Below, one piece after another: positions 22,044 through 35,800 of a DNA stretch of 64,000 nucleotides (position 1 is its first letter; each line of letters starts with the position of its first letter). Origin of the DNA: Rotaria macrura (lineage: Eukaryota > Rotifera > Eurotatoria > Philodinida > Philodinidae); contig OENT01000090.1 in the NCBI GenBank assembly GCA_900239685.1, positions 163,361 through 227,360 of the forward strand. Direction: 5' to 3'. The notes under the pieces were generated by a model that saw only the letters and a program-made list of their open reading frames with translations, ran no database searches and was not told where the DNA came from. Both the position numbers and the translations under genes were made by a program.

Positions 22044-25000
22044 AGCGGTAACTGTGATTTAGATCTAAAATATGTTTCACCATTTTTTTTGCCTAGATAT
22101 GTAATAAGAATCATCTATGATCGGCATAGCAGGCGGTGAGAACGTGATTTTTATTTTTCTTTCTCGTTCTTGAATGTGAATATCTGTGTGAATGATAAAT
22201 ACGTTCATATGATTACAAACGACATGGATACTTCGTTTATGCATAACTGATGGTTGTAGTGGCAAGGTCACAAGGTCAGTTTGTTTCAGTCGAATGAATA
22301 AAAAAAAAATAATCGAATAAGTGTCACGAATGTTAATGCGGGTACAATCATACGTACATAAAATTAGAGAAATGCAGCATGTTGGAAGAAGTTTGTTTGA
22401 ATTATTTGAAAACATTATCATCTCTAGTTTCATCCATGAAGCACAAACGAGAATGCTTTCTTATAGTCGAATAGCGAATCTTTTCCTTTTAAGAAGAAGA
22501 TTTGTAAAGTCCGTTCCAATCAATTTCGCATTCAGAAGACGCAGTAAATGTTATTCGATATTTTCATCGACTTCTATTCAAAGTTTAAGTAACCTATGAG
22601 AAGCATCAATCACTAGAAAGACAACTGTTCTACATTTTTGTTTCTATGTAGTTTGATCATATCTATTTTGTGTTACAAACTCCAATTATTCATAGAACTT
22701 AGCAACGAGGCTTCGAGCAAACATTCCTATAGAAATAAAAGCTAATCATTCGATTTCTTACCTCGAAACCTAATTTTTTTTTCTATTGATTTGGTTTAAG
22801 CTATAGGCTACGATGAAATTTTTATAACATACATCTTCCTTCATTCAAGTGATACCTTGGATCGAACTATGAAATTTATGATTCAAGCTGTTCAAAGTTC
22901 TGTATCTGATTACCTCATGTAAGAATCACGCTGTCTCGGTGAATGATCGAAAAACAAAAGAAATTCGTTCTATGAAAAATATGAAGGCTACAATGGTTGG
23001 TTCTTACCAAGTGTAGAACAAAGACAAGCTGTCTACTACGTGTGAACAAATATAGGGTTCGAATTTCATACAATCGTATTTTTAATGAGTTACAGCTATT
23101 TCATCTTCATTTCTTAGACAAATGAAAGGAAATAGATCTGAAAGTTGAATTTCGTTGTGTACTTGAGATTAATTATAGGAAAAGATAGAAAGAGTCCGTG
23201 TATAGATAAACGACACTACTAGCAAATACCGATGATTATATCTAAACTGCCTTTGAAATCATTTTCTTTTTTTGGTTTGTTCAGTATAATTGTTTTTTAT
23301 TTGATCTATTACATTCGTTCTATATAATATCATACAAGTACGTCAAAATATTAGTAACTGATTCATGCTATTACTTCTTCGACTCAGTAGAGTTCAAGAG
23401 CTTAAAGGCACTTGACAAATATGAAAGAATCGAGTTTCATTGCTGTGCTATAACTCTTACCTGACCTTTGTTTCAAGTTATATGTTACGTTGTTCCAAAT
23501 TTGATGATTAGAAATATTCGATTCATGTGTATTTTTCAATAGTTCTGATAAAAATAGTTTCTCTGCTGCTTTTACCTAATCACGACGGCTATTCAACAGA
23601 AAAAAAAACGGTGTCTACTCGAGCAAGCACATCTCAATAAATACAAAACGTAGAAGTTCATCATTTGAGTTAGATTGAACAATTTAAATACATTGTGACT
23701 CATTATGAACAGTTTAATGAACCGGACGAAGTCTTGATTGTAGACTAAACTTAATTTTTCAGATACGAAATACGATTCGTATAGCTTCAAAGTAAATCGA
23801 ATCGTTTATTTAGTTTCGATGAGTAAATCAACTGATTTTCAATCTAGCCATCGATGTGCATCTATGACAGCTAAGAGCACAAAACATCGCTCATTAAAAA
23901 TTAATTATTTTTATTAGTACTGGTAGTTTTTATTTTTAGCTCATTTCTAATTTATTTCGAAAGAAAACATCTGACATAGTTCAGATGTATACGTGTGTCA
24001 AGTGGAGTCGATCATATCATTCTAAAAGATGTAATCTCTTTTGAAAATAGTTAAACTAATCATTTTGATACATGATCTCAAAGAAAAATAAGATAATCAC
24101 CTATGAAAATAACTGATCGATTGTAGTACATTATGTTTCGCTAAGTATTTTTGTAGAAAACAGATTTTTATTTCTGTTTCTGTTTTTTGTTTGAAACCTA
24201 AGGTGAAAATGAAATATATTCTCTTATCAAAGACAATATTTTAAAAGGAATATAGATGAAATGAAAGTTATAATATAATTAGTAGTTTCTATATTCAGGT
24301 ACTCCGCAATCCGTTTCGCAATTTTGGTATTAGTAGACATGAGTAACTTCCACGATTCGAATAGAGTGAACTTCACTTTTCATTCCTTTATAGAAACACT
24401 CAGTAGTTTTTAAACTTAGGCACGAAAATAAGAATCTAAACTATTTCGAACGAGCAAATGAGGAACGAAGGAGAAAGGATGAAAATAAATTGATGAATGT
24501 CATGTAATTGTAAATGGCGCATAAAAACTTAACAAAAAGATGGAGCCATACATAATGCAGACCAAAAACTAAAAACAAAAATTGTATCTAACAGACGTAG
24601 TTACGATAAGTTATGAATTGTTTTTTCTTTGAAAACCGATAAAAATTCGTAGCCAACTTTGAATATAACGCTCTACTTGAACATTCAATAATATGTAAAT
24701 GAACCTCTGTCTGCAATGAACTCTTGCCCATTATATTTATATTTATTCATTGTTCGTCTTACTTTGATGTAAATATATTTGTTTCAAGTAAGAATGAAGA
24801 TAGTTATATTCTCATGTATCCGTTTGACCGTGTTGACTGTATCACTGATGAATGAAATTCAAAAGAATCAAACAAGAACAATGAAAACGTGCGAAAATAA
24901 TAGGTAGTACTTAAAAGACGACAGCTTACTTACATTTATACTGTGTTTAAGTGTAACGTTTCACCTTAAAGGAGAATGTTTTATGTTTGAACCACTAACT

Positions 25001-25463
25001 ATTGTATTCTATACATTTTAATTAATTGATCGTGGAAAAAATCTATTATTTTCCGATTATTCTAAACTACCAGGAGCGTATGAAATCATATGAAAATAAG
25101 TATAAGTAGTGTCATATTTTTTATTTCGTAATATACACTTGAACACTTAATCAGGTTATATTTCATTCAGATAATAAGTATCTTATTGATATGTTCCGTT
25201 TTGAATCATTTAATCAGTTGGATGCCGATAAATCGATGAGAATTGCTTGCAAAGAATATGTTTTGAATGAATGACATTTTCGACATATGATGAAAAATGC
25301 CGTAGAGACTAATCACCCGAATAATTCTACACTGAAGTTTCTTTCTAAATATATCTCGGTACTTTTTATAATTTCAATAAAAATTAGATTTTATTAGAAA
25401 TCAATCAGCTGTCGATACATTAGTACTTTACAAATAATTGGACTTCATTTTGTGCCATTGTAA
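22044..25463. other. Intergenic, no gene seen
   Basis: Over 3.4 kb of AT-rich sequence. The longest frames (for example 92 codons at 22321-22599) have no splice support or recognisable family. Confidence 0.6.
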
Positions 25464-25713
25464 ATGTCCCGATCGACAAGTGACGATCGTGAACAACTGT
25501 TTACTGTGAAATACGTCGTAAACAAGTAATTACAAGCAGTTGTCAATCCAGCTGAGTTCACAGAGACAGTAAGGTTTTCTTTTTCAGGTCGACAACAACT
25601 CGCCGGACGATTTAAGTTCGATCGATCAGCAAGCAGGACGGGAGATACGTTACTCGCTTTTGCAGCTAGGTTGTTCGCGGAAGACGTACTCCATAATTCA
25701 ATTCATACAATGA
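25464..25713 (+). CDS. Possible two-exon micro-gene (59 aa)
   Basis: An ATG at 25464 opens MSRSTSDDREQLFTVKYV to a donor at 25517/25518 (GTC|GTAAAC). A strong acceptor (GGTTTTCTTTTTCAG) at 25587 leads in phase 0 to VDNNSPDDLSSIDQQAGREI and on to a stop at 25711-25713. The exons are clearly GC-richer than the surrounding AT-rich DNA. A second frame is also open across the downstream exon (RQQLAGRFKFDRSA...), so the true frame is not certain. It may be the 5' end of a truncated gene. No family recognised. Confidence 0.35.
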
Positions 25714-27071
25714 TATATGACAATAGACACTCTTTATTAATATCATTCATGATGTTCTATATGATTGTTGACGACTTTCATACGTCTTGTTCCGAAGATT
25801 TAAAGAAAATAATTATACAGTAATACATCTATTAGAAAGAGATAAGTTTTGTTGAGTTTCTGTCTATGTCACTTTTCCCTGTAGACTAATAATCCAACAT
25901 GTTCGTTATTCTATCGTTTCTGATCTTTAATAGGAGAAGGCCAGAAAAATACTGATCAATCATTATATTTAGACAATTAGTGTGATGAGAAAATCTTGTT
26001 TATAAGTGTATGTTTTATTGCAACGTAATGAAGTGAAATCAATCGAATAGTTTACACACACAAAAATCAACAAGTTCAAGGATAATTGAATCGACGCGAA
26101 AAAGAACACAGCCAACAGCACAAAAATATGAGTAGAATCAAATCGTTTGTTGAAAATGTGTGATATAGCTACGTTCGAATTTCAAATTTAGTCGTTTCTT
26201 TTCACAAATATAATTCCAGCTTAGAAAAAAAACTAGATGACGAATATGTAAATAGTTACTCAATATATCAATTAGTCAGCAATTGGCAAGCTTTGTCTAC
26301 AATTTGTTATTCTTCTTTGACTTTCAATGCTCATCATGAATGTTATTTTTAAGCCATTGTTTTTCTTTTCCTTTGATACTAAAAACTCTGAATCTTCAGA
26401 TTTTCTTTTCTTCAATTTTTCGTAACATCTAAACTTTTACTAAAGTCTATAACTTGATAATTGCTAAGGTGACATATGTCAAGCAGTTTATAGCAGATTC
26501 ATTGTTGCTTGTAGACATCAGACAGACATCTTCTCCTATTCTTCCATCTTGACATGCTTTGTCCTTGAATCATCTATATACGTATATGATATAGCATAAC
26601 GTTTTTCTCCGTTTGGTAATCAGTAACCGTCGTCGACTGTAGAGATCTATACATAAATACACATACACAGACATATATATATATATATATATATAAATAT
26701 ATATTCTGGTTTCTTGTAAATAGTGAATCTGTTTAGTCGTCCCTGTACAAGACAAAAAAAACACATAAAGCACTTATCCATTCTTTTGTCGCCATTTCGG
26801 ATACTTTTATAGTCATAAAATGGTAAGATGTATGTTCTTTCTTTTTCTTTTATTTTATTTCATCATTGTAACAAGCAATTGATCGAGGCGTTTCTAACAT
26901 CGATATATTTTGATGTTAAAATAATTGCATATGTTGTAGGTTCTTTTCTTTTTTATGTTGAAATTTATCCAGCTATTCTCCTCATCTCACATAGTAAATC
27001 ATATAGAACATAATTAAAAAACACTTTGCATGCGATAAACGAGTAGTACTAATCGATGCGAATAACAGATG
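25714..27071. other. Intergenic with a TA microsatellite
   Basis: No gene seen. A (TA)n run lies at about 26672-26695. Sequence downstream of 27072 belongs to the J-protein gene. Confidence 0.6.
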
Positions 27072-28425
27072 CTAAAAGATATTCTCATTGGTGTATACTC
27101 CAGCGAGAGAAGTAGATGAGGGTCGAGGTGGCACCGGCGGAGGAATACGTAATGATGTTGATTTGTTTTGATTATTATTGTAGGAGGTTGACGATGGTGA
27201 TTTATGACGTCCACTATTATTGAAAGATCGATAGGCAGATTTTGGATTATGATTAATATTGATATTATTGATAGATGAAAATTGAGATATAGGAGAGCCT
27301 CTTGGTATTGTTGTAGTAGACACACATGAATTATTTCCAGGTGGGATTTGTTGACTATGTTGTTGTTCTTGTAATGCCTGCGATATAAAAGTTTGTTGTT
27401 GTTGTTGATTTTGATCAATTATAGTTGTATGAAGGACGGAATCATATGGTTGATAAGAATCAATCGAATTAGAAAAACAAATATCTGCACATGAACGCTG
27501 TTCATTATTAAAAGATTTAGGGAAAAGTATATCAAATTTAACAATTAGATCTCCACGTTTAGCTGAATCTTTCGGATAAGGTAGACCTTCATTTGGAAAA
27601 CGTTTTTCTGTTTGTGGTGTTAGAACTTCATGATAAGTACCTAGTTCATATGGTGGTTTAGTTGAATCGAGAAATGGCACGACTATCAATGTACCAAGTA
27701 ATGCTTGTTTTAATGTGAGTTTAACTCGATAGATTAAATCAGAATTTGAACGTTCAAATATAGGATGTTTTTTATCACGAATTATGAATACAATATCACC
27801 TGCTATAGTATTTCGATCGATTGAATCGCCTTCATTTTCAAAAGTAATTTTCGTTCCTAAAATTGACATAAATATACAGTATGATGTACGAATGACTGTT
27901 TGATGATTTCTTACCTTCTTTCCAACCAGGTTTTATTTGAATTTCAAGAACTTTTTCATCTTTTACAGTGTTATTGAGTTCCGGTTTATACCTTTTACGA
28001 GTTATTTTCAGTTTCCTAGTTGTACCTTTATTCACTTCTTCTAATGTAACATATAAATCAAAGAATGTTGTGGGATCTTTAGATCGTACATAATAATTAT
28101 CTGGCGGCTCGTATGTCGAATCACTTCCACATGAAGAATGATAAGTACCGGCTGAAAACGAATAACCAAAACTAGGACGAGAATCAGCATTAAAATAATT
28201 TCGTAAATCATCTGAACCAAAGCGATCATATAGTGAACGTCTGTAATGATCAGATAATAGTTCGTAAGCTTCTCTAATGTCCGTAAATTTCTTTTCAGCA
28301 TCAACGTCATCACGATTTTTGTCAGGATGATATTTGAGTGCTTTTTGTTTGTATGCCCGCTTGATTTCATCATCGGTGGCTATTCGACTTACACCTAATA
28401 TGGCATAATAGTCTTTGTTCACCAT
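27072..28425 (-). CDS. DNAJB-type Hsp40 co-chaperone with long C-terminal extension
   Basis: Two exons, 27915-28425 and 27072-27856, separated by a 58-base intron; 431 aa. Residues 5-70 are a J domain (DYYAILGVSR, HPD at 33-35, then DIREAYELLSDHYRRSLYD). A short Gly/Phe/Ser region follows. From about residue 115 come the two beta-barrel client-binding domains of type II J proteins: FDLYVTLEEVNKGTTRKLKI, KPGWKEGTKITFENEGD, KRGDLIVKFDILFP. There is no zinc-finger region, so it is class B, stimulating Hsp70 ATPase in the cytosol or nucleus. After about residue 290 the protein continues for ~140 residues of Gln, Ser, Asn and Pro, including a QNQQQQQ run and RIPPPVPPRPSS, an SH3-type proline motif, not usual for DNAJB1/4/5. 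A start further upstream at 28467 is less likely than MVNKDYY. Confidence 0.9.
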
Positions 28426-28965
28426 TTTTTTTTCTTTATGAAATACAGAGCACTTTTGTTTGTGCAAGTGTAAGATCCTTTTATTTCTTCAATTGATTCA
28501 TCGCATTCTCATCACTGTTAAATAAAAGTCTTTGCCAATCCTTTTTCTTGGTACATGCATGATGTAAGTCTTTCCGTTTGCAGTGTAGTACATATGAGTC
28601 GCAAGGAGAGAGAGAGAGAGAAAAAAAAACAGTATATATTATTTTACGATTATTACTTAAATGAAGCCATTTTCGTTTGATCCACCAGTAATGTTCAATA
28701 ACATTTTGATAAAATGTACAAAGAGTTCGATTAAAGTTCTATATACACTTACATACGTGTACATGATGCACTGTTTACAACGGACTTATCTTACTGTTGT
28801 TTCGTTTTGAATTATTCGAATTTTTATATAAACATACATAAAAGACAAATGAAAATAGAACCAAAAAAAAAGTCCATTGTATTAAATATCTCATTACTTC
28901 ATATTTGATGATCTATCTTTGTAATCATTTAGGTAGATTTGAGACAGCAATGTCTTTTTGTATTC
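28426..28965. other. Divergent intergenic region
   Basis: Between the minus-strand J-protein gene and the plus-strand secreted gene. Contains a GA run at about 28606-28620 followed by A-rich sequence. An upstream exon of the secreted gene may lie here (acceptor ATCATTTAG at about 28932). Confidence 0.4.
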
Positions 28966-29502
28966 ATGATATGTTTCGTCTACGTACATCAACATGCTCA
29001 ATGTGAATCGACAGACAATCAGAATGCAGCAAATAGTAAGAAAAAATTAGAAGAACTTGAAGAAAAGAAAGAAGAACAACGTGAAAAGGAATTAGAAAAA
29101 GGTACTCCTATTGAGTACTCAACAATAAGCCAAAACAGATGTATCATGTACTTTGTTTAGCTTATTCAGCAGCCAATGCAAAACAATTCTTGACTTACGA
29201 TAAATGTTTGCAGCGTATGAAATGTCCAGTTAATCGTAAAGAAGAATGTAGTGAAGAATGTAAAGCAGGTAAATAATAAAGTCGATATATATTCTTGTTT
29301 CTCGATGAAGTTTATATATTAAATAGGAAACACAGAAGAAGAAATCGAAGAACATATTGAATTAACTAAAGATGAAAGTCGAACATCAATAAATAGAGCA
29401 CCGAAAAAAAAATATGAAGGAAATGTAAATCCTAAGAAGAGTTCAAGTAAAAACAAACATTCATCATCTCAAAGTCAATCAACGGTCAAAACTGATTTGT
29501 AA
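28966..29502 (+). CDS. Small secreted Cys-containing protein
   Basis: Three exons, 28966-29101, 29161-29268 and 29327-29502, with canonical GT-AG sites and consistent phases. The N-terminus is hydrophobic (CLFVFMICFVYVHQHAQC when read from an upstream in-frame extension), like a signal peptide. The in-frame ATG at 28966 shortens it, and the true start may be in an exon upstream of the acceptor at about 28932. Next comes a Lys/Glu helix (KKKLEELEEKKEEQREKELE), then a compact segment with five Cys in 23 residues (CLQRMKCPVNRKEECSEEC). A Lys/Ser-rich disordered tail ends in KTDL. That tail is not a clear KDEL-type signal. No family recognised. Confidence 0.7.
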
Positions 29503-32105
29503 CCTTGGTTTTTTTTGTTCATTTTTAATGTCGAATTTACTTATTTTGTCCTAATACTTACCTTATCTTGCCATCATAGAGAATTCAAATTAGACAACAA
29601 CAACCTTTCGTTTGTTTCGTTTCTTTCTAGTTTATGACATTTGTTAAGTTTATTTATATATGTATAATTACAAAAACAAATAACAATATTCTCAATAAAC
29701 CGTAGTGAAATATTTGAAAATCTAATGTTTCGAAAAATTATAGATGCTGATGCCAAACACGAAATGTTATGGGCATAATATCACTTCCTATCTTCGTTAA
29801 TTCCTATTCTTGTTCGACTGTTACAACACGAGACAAGTTATATGAGAAATAGAACATTGAGTTGTCGAATGTTAGTAGAGGAGGACTACTCTCCGATATT
29901 CATTGAAAAACTAGTGACAGTCTCATGTGAATTTCCAAGTTGCTATAATCGTTTTGTTACTTCATCCAAATACGAAGGTTACGTGTAATCGATTGAAAAG
30001 AAATTCGTCTCCAGTGTAATCCGTTGACACGGAGTTTTTAAGAAATGCAACACATAAGATCATAAAATAGTGACGTATAATGGCTCAATTTACTCTTCTA
30101 AAACAATAATTTGACACGAATGTGGATGATTTTCTACTAGTTCAAGATGAGCATTCTGAAATTTTACAAGTCTGATAGAGTCTAGAACGAAGATTTTATT
30201 AAAAATCTCACGCTTTTAAAAAATAATCAAACAAAATAGTTTGCGAAATTACTTAGTATTCTCGACACTCTATTTGCTTAATTCTGAAAAGTCAAATGTC
30301 TCTCCAAGGGGGACATCAGAATAATTTCAATAAAATCCACTACAAGAGTTTTTATGCAAAAACAACCCATTTGTATGAATTAACATAATCTTGGTGATCA
30401 TGTACATGGATGAAACTATTATTTTCAAGTGACTCTTAGATTAAATAGTACATGTTTTACGACTCATGAATATTTCACTATCACTATTCCGCTCTGAAGT
30501 TCTATTTATTCATATGAGTAACGTGTAGCTTTGGGGATTTTAAGCGATATTGTGAAGCGTAGTCCGGCATTTCGAATTGATTTTTCGCTCAGAAATAACG
30601 GATACACTATTTCGATTGCCCTCAAATGTGCGACAGAAATTATTATTAACTTATGGAAGTAAAGCATATTGAGCAGGAACTGAATTTTGTAAGTTTTTTT
30701 CTTCGCAAAATTTTACCGCTTCTTTTTCTACATTGAATACGTCAACAAAACAACATTCGTTTTAACCGAAAATTTCACAGCAATTTGAGGATCATGTAAA
30801 CTTCTTATGGGCGAAATTGGAAATTGAAATTCTTTTCTTCCATGTTGTTACAAGGTCACCCAATGTATCTGCTAAAGTAAGTTATGCAACGCTAGAAGAA
30901 GAACGACTTAGTTCGTTTTAGCTATAACATCTGCATATTAGGGATCTATCAGCTCTATTTTTATGTTTGTCTTTCGTCTGTTGTATTATCGTAAGATTAA
31001 TTCGTTAGAATACAAAGCAACGATATTCAATGGCATGGCTAAGGAAAGTTTTGCTTCTTCTTTAGAAGATACTCTGAGTATTAAATTATCCCTCACATTA
31101 CTAGTTTTTTTATGATTCTAATCTATCTATACTATCAATGATAACTAAATACAAAAAAACAAACAATTTGAATCCCTTTCAATATAATCTGTAAAAGCTA
31201 CAACAAGTAGAGAGATCTTCGTCGAATAATTTTATAAAAGGCAAATCAACTATCGACTTAAAATACTTCTAATGAATCACTAACTCATGAAACCTTGCCA
31301 AGTTAATTACATCTTTAATCTCATAAACGAATTGCATATTCTTTTTTTGAACATAATCTATGGCTTCAAAGAAGATTCTTTGTAGGATCTTTGACACTGT
31401 CGGTTACTATCATTTATAGATTTCCTAATGAATTTGTAATAAATTTGTCATAAAAAAATAGTTCATCTCATAGAATCGAGACAATTACAGATGCTCCTCA
31501 TTTCAAATGTTTCGCATCAATTGTACAACTGCCAGAGTTAAATAAGACAACACATATACTAACATAAAATGGCATGTAAACCGGGCTGATGTTTTTGCAA
31601 CCGTATAGGCAAAGATGTCAATAGTGGTGATTATTGTTCCAAGAATTTTGTGATATCGTCGAATGATCATGAGTCTAGCAACGTGTAATCGGTGTTCTAG
31701 TATTCTGCTAGATCGACGCTCACATATTTGATATCTATACATGTAGATGTCGCTAAAATACAGAAGACTATTTTATTTATAAAAAAAATGTTGAATCACT
31801 GTTGAACCTTGTTCATCAATGGAAAAAAAATTCCACGATTAATCAAAGTCCTCACATTCCCAAATATATATTTGATAGATTTTTACAAGCTAAATGAATG
31901 GATAGAAACAGCCGAATCAGAGTCCCATGAGACTAATGGTTGTTATTTGTTTATAGTAACTATTTCCTCTATCTATGATCCCTACCTGTCAAATCAAATC
32001 ATTTATTTAGAAAAAAATTGATTTACTATTCTTTTCCAATAAGTAAGACTCTTTCGGATCATTATCAATCGATGCAATTAATATTGTCGACATAAAATAA
32101 AAATT
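29503..32105. other. Intergenic, no gene seen
   Basis: 2.6 kb of AT-rich sequence; only short, unsupported frames. Confidence 0.6.
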
Positions 32106-32871
32106 ATGGATAATGATTATAGATTTCTAACTGATCATTCATATTCTATGGTTGATTACGATGTTTTACCTTTGAAACAACGGGCAATGAAAAGTAAGAA
32201 AACTCGTAAAATTACCAACCGATCAAGTATGAGACAAGAGAAAAACAGCATGTATGATTAATTTCCTTGTTTGACTTTTCCAATAGGTATAAAAGCATCA
32301 ACTAATCGTACAGTTTCGATCGATCGTAGTTCAAGTGACAAAGAAAATAATGGATCAGGTCCGACCAATGTACAAATGATAGATACTTCGAAAAATAAAA
32401 CAAAATCTTCAACCAAGAAGACAACAACTCGATCTAATCTAACAGCAAAGTCACGTACCAAGTTAAAGAAAGAAAAAACTAATAAATCTACATCAAAAGT
32501 AAAATATCAGAGTAAAACAATTGACATCCATCATGAAACGTTGTTTTCTATTTAATTAGAGTAATCTTAAATCAACACAAAGCAATAGTATAAAGAAAAG
32601 AAATGCAACTATCTCTCATTCGATTGATACCATCGATACAACACCATCGTTGTCTATTGAGGAACGCGTTAAATTACGTCGAACAAGACCATTTACAATA
32701 CCAATTACACCCATGCTAAATAAAAAATCTCCATCTAATCTTAAAAAACGAGTAAATTCATCCAAAATAAGCAAAACTGTTATTAAATCAAAAAAATTCT
32801 TTTTGGGATCGGGTCTGGATCTCGATAATATTGTTCTTGGTAATCGTCAACGACGTTCTGTTCAAACATAA
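32106..32871 (+). CDS. Basic Lys/Ser/Thr-rich protein with KEN motif
   Basis: Three exons: 32106-32193, 32287-32498 and 32560-32871, joined at GTAAGA/CCAATAG and GTAAAA/TTAATTAG; 203 aa. It begins MDNDYRFLTDHSYSMVDYD and is then strongly basic and probably disordered (TKSSTKKTTTRSNLTAKSR). A KEN triplet in SSDKENNGSGP fits the KEN degron with a downstream proline, and SIEERVKLRRTRPFTIPITP near residue 130 is a distinctive ordered-looking block. The end is FFLGSGLDLDNIVLGNRQ. The composition suggests a nuclear or cytoskeletal, perhaps cell-cycle-regulated, protein, but this is inference and no family was recognised. Intron 2 could be retained, giving a shorter protein ending near 32555. Confidence 0.72.
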
Positions 32872-35800
32872 ATGTAACATTATATTAGTTTTTTTCTCTT
32901 GCGCTTGTTTGTATCATATATAATTTTCTAATATACTGCCTATATTATTTATGTATTTAGTAGTGTTGAACAACAAGTATCGTTGTGTTTCATTAATGTG
33001 TTTGTAGATATATACATATATACTAAGGTTTTTTTATTTGCTTTATTCTTCCGTAGATGATTTTTTTTGTCGTATAATGATTATACATCGTTGAATATGT
33101 TTGTTTTGCTTATTATTCGTATTAGATTGGTTCTTGTAGAACTAAGTTGTGCATTGATGGACAGAGAAATATGTAGCATAATATATATATATATATATAT
33201 GTATTAAAATTATTGAGAAAACAGATACATATTGTTTTAATTGATAACTGACGAAGGCGAGCATCACATGCGATTTTCATTATTGGATTAACTCGTTGTA
33301 TGCTTCTTAGCAATCAGAAAAAAACATTATTCATTGGCTCATCTCGTTCAGTAAAGAAGAAAATAATTGATTAGAGGACGAGAGACACAGCACAGGCTAA
33401 TAAGGTATTAAAAAAACAAGTACCAGTATACGAAAAATCGAATCAAATGGAGACAGGCTTACGTTTAGTTTACTTAGTTATTTCTTGTATAAATTTCATT
33501 CTGATAAAATTTTTTATTGATTACAGTATCTTATTTTTCATCCCTTCTTGGCAATCTAACTGTACCGAAGGGAATGACTTAATGCAGATTATGGAAGAGA
33601 CCATTATAACGCCTGTCAACGACTACTTTATTACATATGTATATATTCAGCAGTAGCATTCGTTAAAAGACATGATCATTCACATTAAGACGTTTTGTGC
33701 AACAACTGTATAGGATAGTGTTGAGTATAGAAGTTCTTTCCTCGTTGATTACACGATGATACTCTTTTCCACAGAATCGATTCAGTTTGCAACGTGTTAT
33801 GTCTTTGATGATGTTCTTAATGGAAGGATAGTATTGGTCAATATCTATCAACAGTCATAGTAATATATTAGATGATGTGATAGATATAAGTCAGAAGGGT
33901 AAATTTCATGTGTATACTATTGAATTCATCTTCGAGTTTGAGTCGATAGAATTAATCATGCTGTGGGACATTGACAATATAGATACACTAAACTAAAATA
34001 GAATCGAGGTCTTTAGCTATATAGCCACTGGGTCTATCGATATGTCGATTGTGATATTCAACAATATCTCGCAGGCTAATTGTCAATTATAATGGTTTAG
34101 CTGCAATACTAACAGTAATTGAGCAATGCATTTTACTGGATCCAACGATCTTCACCCATCGATAAGATGCTATCTATATAATTTGCCAACGATATTGATA
34201 GCTACTATGGTTGAATCCACCGATCAGCATATTATTCAGTTATTATCGTCACTAAAACATCATGTACACATACAGAGATTATTGAAATCATGCGGGTGTC
34301 TGTAAGATTGAAGGAAAACAAACACAGATAGGATAACGTCGGTCAGGATAGAATATCTACTTGATTAAATTTATGTTGCTTCGTCCACTTCCTGAACGTT
34401 CTCTCGAGAATCTCATTCGTATCACGCAACTGACCTACTTGGACGGAAGTATGATTTTGATCCTAGGTAGACTTAAATTAAGCATAACGAACCCTATATG
34501 AGATTTGGAGCCTACTCAGGTCAAATAGCGTCTCATCTAGAGAAACCTCACAATTCTAATAAACAGTTAATTAAAGAGTATTTTGCATCACCGAAAATAT
34601 GATCTGATTAGCTAACATATTATCATCGGCCAAGAAGAAAAACACGTAAAGACGAAAATTGGAAATCGATACTTTGAATAAAGCCAACTGAATTCTTGAC
34701 GAGTTGCCGATAATTCAGTCTAATACAAATCTTAATTCTGTTCAATTTCGAATCAAAACAAATCCAATAACACTACCGTTCATGGAGATTTATCCATTTT
34801 GACAAATCGCTGTAGGTCAGTGTTTAGTCATTTCCTTTTTGCTTGATAGTTTCAGTACAATTTTGTCTGTACTTTTAATGAGCTATTCTGGATGGAATCG
34901 TGTCTGATTTACTAATTAAAATTCTTTTTCAATATATGTACTGAACTATCAAATTGAAGAGATCTTCCTCTTGTGCTCGTTGCAGTTTTCAATGGATAGA
35001 AACTTGCGCCCTCTGTTGTTCCCTCTCTCGTCAAAAAATATTCTTTCACTTCTCATCTAGAAAGCGAGATTAGCCAATTGTTTTTGTTTTTTCAATCTGT
35101 ATGGTGATGAACACACGCGACACGATCATTAGAACACGATATTCACTATATCTAATAGCAAGTGGCCAACGAACATTACAGCAGCAAAATTTACGTACAT
35201 TTACAATTTGAGAAAAAGAAATTGCTGTACAATTATTGTGAACAAGCGAAATCTATAGTGAACATTTTGACAGGAGTGTATTTTTAAATTAATTTTTAGT
35301 CCACAACTACTCTGTAAATATGAATACATATTTTCAAGTCTATTTCAGTACATTGTCAGTTCGTAACTAACATTTTCAGGGTGACATATGAAAAATTAGT
35401 GAATGCAATGTAGCTATATTGGAATCATGCTGATCTGAACGATGATGAAGATGATAGTTATAGGTTTTGTTGATTCATCATAATTGTAGATTTTCGAAAA
35501 TCGCACATAGTACTCTAGGTGAAATAATTCGTCTTTTTTTCATCTTTCTATGTAACTTTTAGCCAGAACATAACATGAGTATTTTTAAAATGTTATAATA
35601 CATAAAACCATAACAATCTATGCGACTGTTGATTTTTCCTTATGGCAAGCAAGCTCACATATAATGTACATTATATTCTAGATTTCCATTAGAAAAACTA
35701 ATAAGCCTATGATTGATCTGGAAGAATAATCACAGTCTTCGAAATTCGTACAGTTATTATGTAAGGAGTTTTTTCTTCATGTTTATTTGTCAAATGTGAA

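Noticed and set aside
22321-22599. Plus-strand frame of 92 codons
   Set aside because: No splice sites, no family resemblance, AT-rich background.
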